From NCBI GenBank assembly GCA_038322995.1, contig JBBQGM010000003.1, positions 1 to 64,000 of the forward strand: a DNA stretch of 64,000 bases, written 5' to 3'. This DNA comes from QHXQ01 sp038322995 (GTDB lineage Bacteria > Acidobacteriota > Blastocatellia > Pyrinomonadales > Pyrinomonadaceae). A program made the position numbers and the translations under genes. The notes beneath the pieces were generated by a model. It was not told the origin of the DNA and made no database searches. It saw only the letters and a list, made by a program, of their open reading frames with translations. Shown in pieces: positions 61,282-64,000 of this stretch (the first letter of the stretch is position 1; each line of letters starts with the position of its first letter).

Positions 61282-63324
61282 ATGCGTAGCACCCGCGCAA
61301 ACAGTATGGGCGACACAGGCACGAGTGGCGCGGACGCGGCGCAAGAGATCGAACGCTTGCGGGCCGAGTTGCGGCATCACGAAGAGCTTTACTACGTCCA
61401 CGACAACCCGGAAATTTCCGACGCCGATTACGACGCGCTGATGGCGCGATTGCATGAACTGGAAGCCGCGCATCCGGCCCTGCTCGCGCCCGACAGTCCG
61501 ACGCAGCGCGTGGGCGGGCGGCCCGTTGAGCGGTTCGAGCAGTACGCGCATCGCCGCCCGATGCTCTCGCTCGACAATAGCTACAACCTCGACGACCTGC
61601 GCGCGTTTGATGAACGCTGTCGCAAACTCGCCGACGGGCGCGCGTTCGCGTACGTCGCGGAGTTGAAGATCGACGGCCTCTCAATCGCGTTGCACTACGA
61701 GCGCGACGTGCTGGTGCGCGGCGTGACGCGCGGCGACGGGCGCATCGGCGAAGACGTGACGCAGAACGCGCGCACGATCCGCAGCATCCCTTTGCGTTTG
61801 CAAGAGCCGCACACCGCAGCCGCGATTGAAGTGCGTGGCGAGGCTTATCTCGCGCGCAAGGTGTTCGCGCGCATCAATGCCGAGCGCGAAGAGGCCGAAG
61901 AGCCGCGCTTCGCCAATCCGCGCAACGCCGCCGCCGGCACGCTTCGCCAACTCGATCCCAAGATCGTCGCCGCGCGCCGCCTCGATCTTTTCGCCTACGA
62001 CACGCTCACGGGCGAACGCAAAACCTTCGACACACACTGGCACGCGCTTGACTGGCTTGAGCGCGCCGGCTTCCGCACGGGCCCGCGCCGGCTATGTACG
62101 ACGATTGACGAAGTGATCGCGTTCTGCCACGACATGGAAGCGGAGCGCGACGGGCTTGAATACGAGATCGATGGCGTGGTCGTGAAAATCAATTCGACCG
62201 CGCTGCAAGATGAGTTTGGCGCAACGACGAAAGCGCCGCGTTGGGCCATCGCTTATAAATACCCGGCGCGGCAGGCGACGACGCAGATCAAAGAGATCAG
62301 CGTACAGGTCGGGCGCACCGGCGCGCTCACGCCCGTCGCCATCCTTGAGCCGGTGCAACTTGCGGGCACAACCGTCTCACGCGCGACGCTGCATAATGAA
62401 GACGAGATCAAACGCCTCAATGTGCGCGTCGGCGATCACATTTTGCTTGAGAAGAGCGGCGACGTTATTCCGAAGGTCTTGAAAGTCGTCGAGTCGCGGC
62501 GTACGGGCGCGGAGCAGCGTTTTCGCATGCCGAAGAAGTGCCCGGTCTGCGGCGGGGTCGTCTCGCGGCCCGAAGGCGAGGTCGTGGCGCGCTGTGTCGC
62601 GGCAGATTGTGCGGCGCAGTTGAAAGCGCGATTGTTACATTTCGCGTCGCGCCGGGCGTTGCGCATCGAGGGCTTGGGTGATGCGCTCGCGGATCAGTTC
62701 GTGCAAACGAAACTCGTGCGCGATGTGGCCGACCTCTACGCGCTGACACACGCACAGGTCGCGGGGCTTGAGCGTATGGCGGAGAAGTCGGCAACAAATC
62801 TATTGGCGCAGATTGAAGCGAGCAAAGCGCGCGATCTGCCGCAACTCGTCTATGGCCTCGGCATCCGGCACGTGGGCGAGCGCACGGCGGCGATCCTGGC
62901 GCGCTCGTTTCGTTCGCTCGCGGGCTTGCGCGCGGCGACGGTTGAAGCGTTGGACGAGATACCGGAGATCGGGCTGACCGTCGCGGAAAGCGTGCGCGAC
63001 TGGTTCGCGGATGAAGGCAATCGCGCTTTGTGCGAACGCTTGCACGCGGCCGGTGTGCGGCCGGAACTGGCTGTAGGCACGGAAGTCGTTGCCGATGAAG
63101 CGTTCGCCGGTAAGCTGTTTGTGCTGACCGGGCGGCTTGAAACGTTATCACGCGACGAAGCGCGGGCCGCCATCGAAGCGCGCGGCGGGCGCGTCACCTC
63201 GACCGTTAGTAAGAAAACAGATTATATCGTCGCGGGCGCAGAGGCCGGCTCGAAACTCGACAAGGCGCGTGAGCTTGGGCTGCATGTCATCGACGAGCCA
63301 GCACTCAAGGCTTTATTGGGCTAG
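61282..63324 (+). CDS. ligA: NAD-dependent DNA ligase
   Basis: 680 residues from the ATG at 61282; an ATG at 61306 is an alternative. Domain order is standard: Ia (YYVHDNPEISDADYD), adenylation domain with catalytic Lys129 in AELKIDGLS, then GRTGALTPVAIL in the OB fold, a four-Cys zinc finger (CPVCGG ... CVAADC), helix-hairpin-helix repeats, and a C-terminal BRCT domain (FVLTGRLETLSRDEARAAIE). It seals nicks in replication and repair. It lies 3 bases after the M20 gene and directly abuts the TrpF-like gene. Confidence 0.97.
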   Translation: MRSTRANSMGDTGTSGADAAQEIERLRAELRHHEELYYVHDNPEISDADYDALMARLHELEAAHPALLAPDSPTQRVGGRPVERFEQYAHRRPMLSLDNSYNLDDLRAFDERCRKLADGRAFAYVAELKIDGLSIALHYERDVLVRGVTRGDGRIGEDVTQNARTIRSIPLRLQEPHTAAAIEVRGEAYLARKVFARINAEREEAEEPRFANPRNAAAGTLRQLDPKIVAARRLDLFAYDTLTGERKTFDTHWHALDWLERAGFRTGPRRLCTTIDEVIAFCHDMEAERDGLEYEIDGVVVKINSTALQDEFGATTKAPRWAIAYKYPARQATTQIKEISVQVGRTGALTPVAILEPVQLAGTTVSRATLHNEDEIKRLNVRVGDHILLEKSGDVIPKVLKVVESRRTGAEQRFRMPKKCPVCGGVVSRPEGEVVARCVAADCAAQLKARLLHFASRRALRIEGLGDALADQFVQTKLVRDVADLYALTHAQVAGLERMAEKSATNLLAQIEASKARDLPQLVYGLGIRHVGERTAAILARSFRSLAGLRAATVEALDEIPEIGLTVAESVRDWFADEGNRALCERLHAAGVRPELAVGTEVVADEAFAGKLFVLTGRLETLSRDEARAAIEARGGRVTSTVSKKTDYIVAGAEAGSKLDKARELGLHVIDEPALKALLG

Positions 63325-63972
63325 ATGAGACCGCGTGTGAAAATTTGCTGCATGGGCAGCATTGCTGAAATGAATTTAGCCGTGCGCTATGGTGCGGCGG
63401 CGGTCGGGTTAGTGTCCGCGATGCCATCGGGGCCGGGCGTGATTGATGATGATTTGATCCGTGAGATCGCTGCGGCCGTGCCGCCCGGCGTGGCCTCGTT
63501 TCTGTTAACGTGCAAGACCGACGGGGCGGAAATCATCGAACAGCAAAGGCGTCTGCGCCCAAGCACGCTGCAACTCTGTGATCGCCTGGCGCGCGGCACG
63601 TATCGCGAACTCAAGGCCGCGTTGCCGGGCATCGCGTTGGTGCAGGTGATTCACGTGCGGACGGATGCGTCCGTCGCCGAGGCGTTGGCCGTCGCACCTG
63701 AAGTTGACGCGCTGCTGCTTGATTCCGGCAATCAACAACTCGCGGTCAAAGAGCTTGGCGGCACGGGCCGGACGCACGATTGGCGGCTGAGCCGGCGCAT
63801 AGTTGCGGGGGCGGGCAAGCCCGTGTTTCTCGCCGGGGGCCTGAAAGCTGAGAACGTGCGCGCGGCCAGCGAGCAGGTGCAACCGTTTGGCCTCGATGTG
63901 TGCAGCGGCGTGCGCACCGATGGCCAACTCGACGAGCGCAAGTTGGCGGCCTTCTGCGCGCAAGTTTACTGA
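63325..63972 (+). CDS. Phosphoribosylanthranilate isomerase-like protein (TrpF family)
   Basis: 215-residue TIM-barrel protein. TrpF motifs are clear: VKICC with the catalytic Cys near residue 8, the catalytic Asp in LLLDSGN near 132, GGTGRTHDW near 148, FLAGGLKAENV near 173, and a C-terminal GLDVCSGVRTDG. It differs from trp-operon enzymes: VKICC replaces KICG, and VSAMPSGPGVIDD replaces the usual FxxKSPR segment. This suggests a TrpF-like subgroup that may have another aminoaldose substrate. It begins directly after the ligA stop and is isolated from other trp genes. Confidence 0.85.
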   Translation: MRPRVKICCMGSIAEMNLAVRYGAAAVGLVSAMPSGPGVIDDDLIREIAAAVPPGVASFLLTCKTDGAEIIEQQRRLRPSTLQLCDRLARGTYRELKAALPGIALVQVIHVRTDASVAEALAVAPEVDALLLDSGNQQLAVKELGGTGRTHDWRLSRRIVAGAGKPVFLAGGLKAENVRAASEQVQPFGLDVCSGVRTDGQLDERKLAAFCAQVY

Positions 63973-64000
63973 ACAAGTATGGATGAGAATGGAGAACTGA

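Noticed and set aside
63979..64000. Start of a further gene at the right edge
   Set aside because: An ATG at 63979 opens seven codons to the window edge, but that is too short to support a coding claim.

Overview
This is a GC-rich bacterial chromosome segment with dense coding on both strands and no rRNA, tRNA, phage or transposase genes. Several traits fit an Acidobacteriota-type (Blastocatellia-like) Gram-negative environmental bacterium: a B12-dependent ribonucleotide reductase, glycine-zipper and Asn-rich envelope proteins, DUF4388 and TPR-AAA+ regulators, RND efflux and outer-membrane barrel proteins. That placement is an inference; there is no marker gene here to prove it.

Layout. 1-2798 is the 3' part of an RND efflux pump. 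2867-10494 is a tightly packed purine-degradation operon: three-subunit xanthine dehydrogenase, allantoinase, allantoicase, OHCU decarboxylase, 5-hydroxyisourate hydrolase and membrane urate oxidase (PuuD). It carries xanthine to ureidoglycolate plus urea. 10590-11941 (minus) holds three small stress/envelope proteins. 12273-14194 (minus) is an aldolase/citrate-lyase-like protein coupled to a DUF6998 protein. 14320-17273 (minus) is a catalytic plus non-catalytic M16 peptidase pair. 17418-19753 is a toroid protein and a DUF354 glycosyltransferase-like protein. 19781-26323 (minus) is a sensory operon: barrel protein, PstS-like binding protein, hybrid histidine kinase, CheY-like receiver, and a receiver/adenylate cyclase with duplicated HisKA modules. 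26442-29308 (minus) has nicotinate phosphoribosyltransferase and a secreted amidohydrolase.

29529-31723 is a low-GC type II restriction-modification island (D12-class adenine methylase plus PD-(D/E)XK nuclease). It is followed by a TPR-AAA+-Fis regulator (minus) divergent from an APC transporter, then a zinc-ribbon protein, purD, a PspA pair, Hsp33, nrdJ with a strong promoter and long leader, an MFS exporter, a MerR regulator with its own operator and a secreted metal-binding-like protein, a PilZ unit with a 56-residue protein, BON and glycine-zipper proteins, a histone-deacetylase-family enzyme and a SpoIIE-type phosphatase. 54029-57347 (minus) joins a DUF4388-J-TPR protein, an HD-GYP protein and a degenerate D12 methyltransferase homologue. 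The right end has an atypical histidine kinase, a GNAT protein, an M20 peptidase, ligA and a TrpF-like protein.

Three signals run across the window. Intergenic inverted repeats have arms built from 7-base (some 9-base) tandem units and often include a gene's stop codon. Three genes have a -10 box only 6-7 bases before a start codon, which suggests leaderless transcription. Several signalling or methylase proteins have lost key catalytic residues while keeping their operon context.
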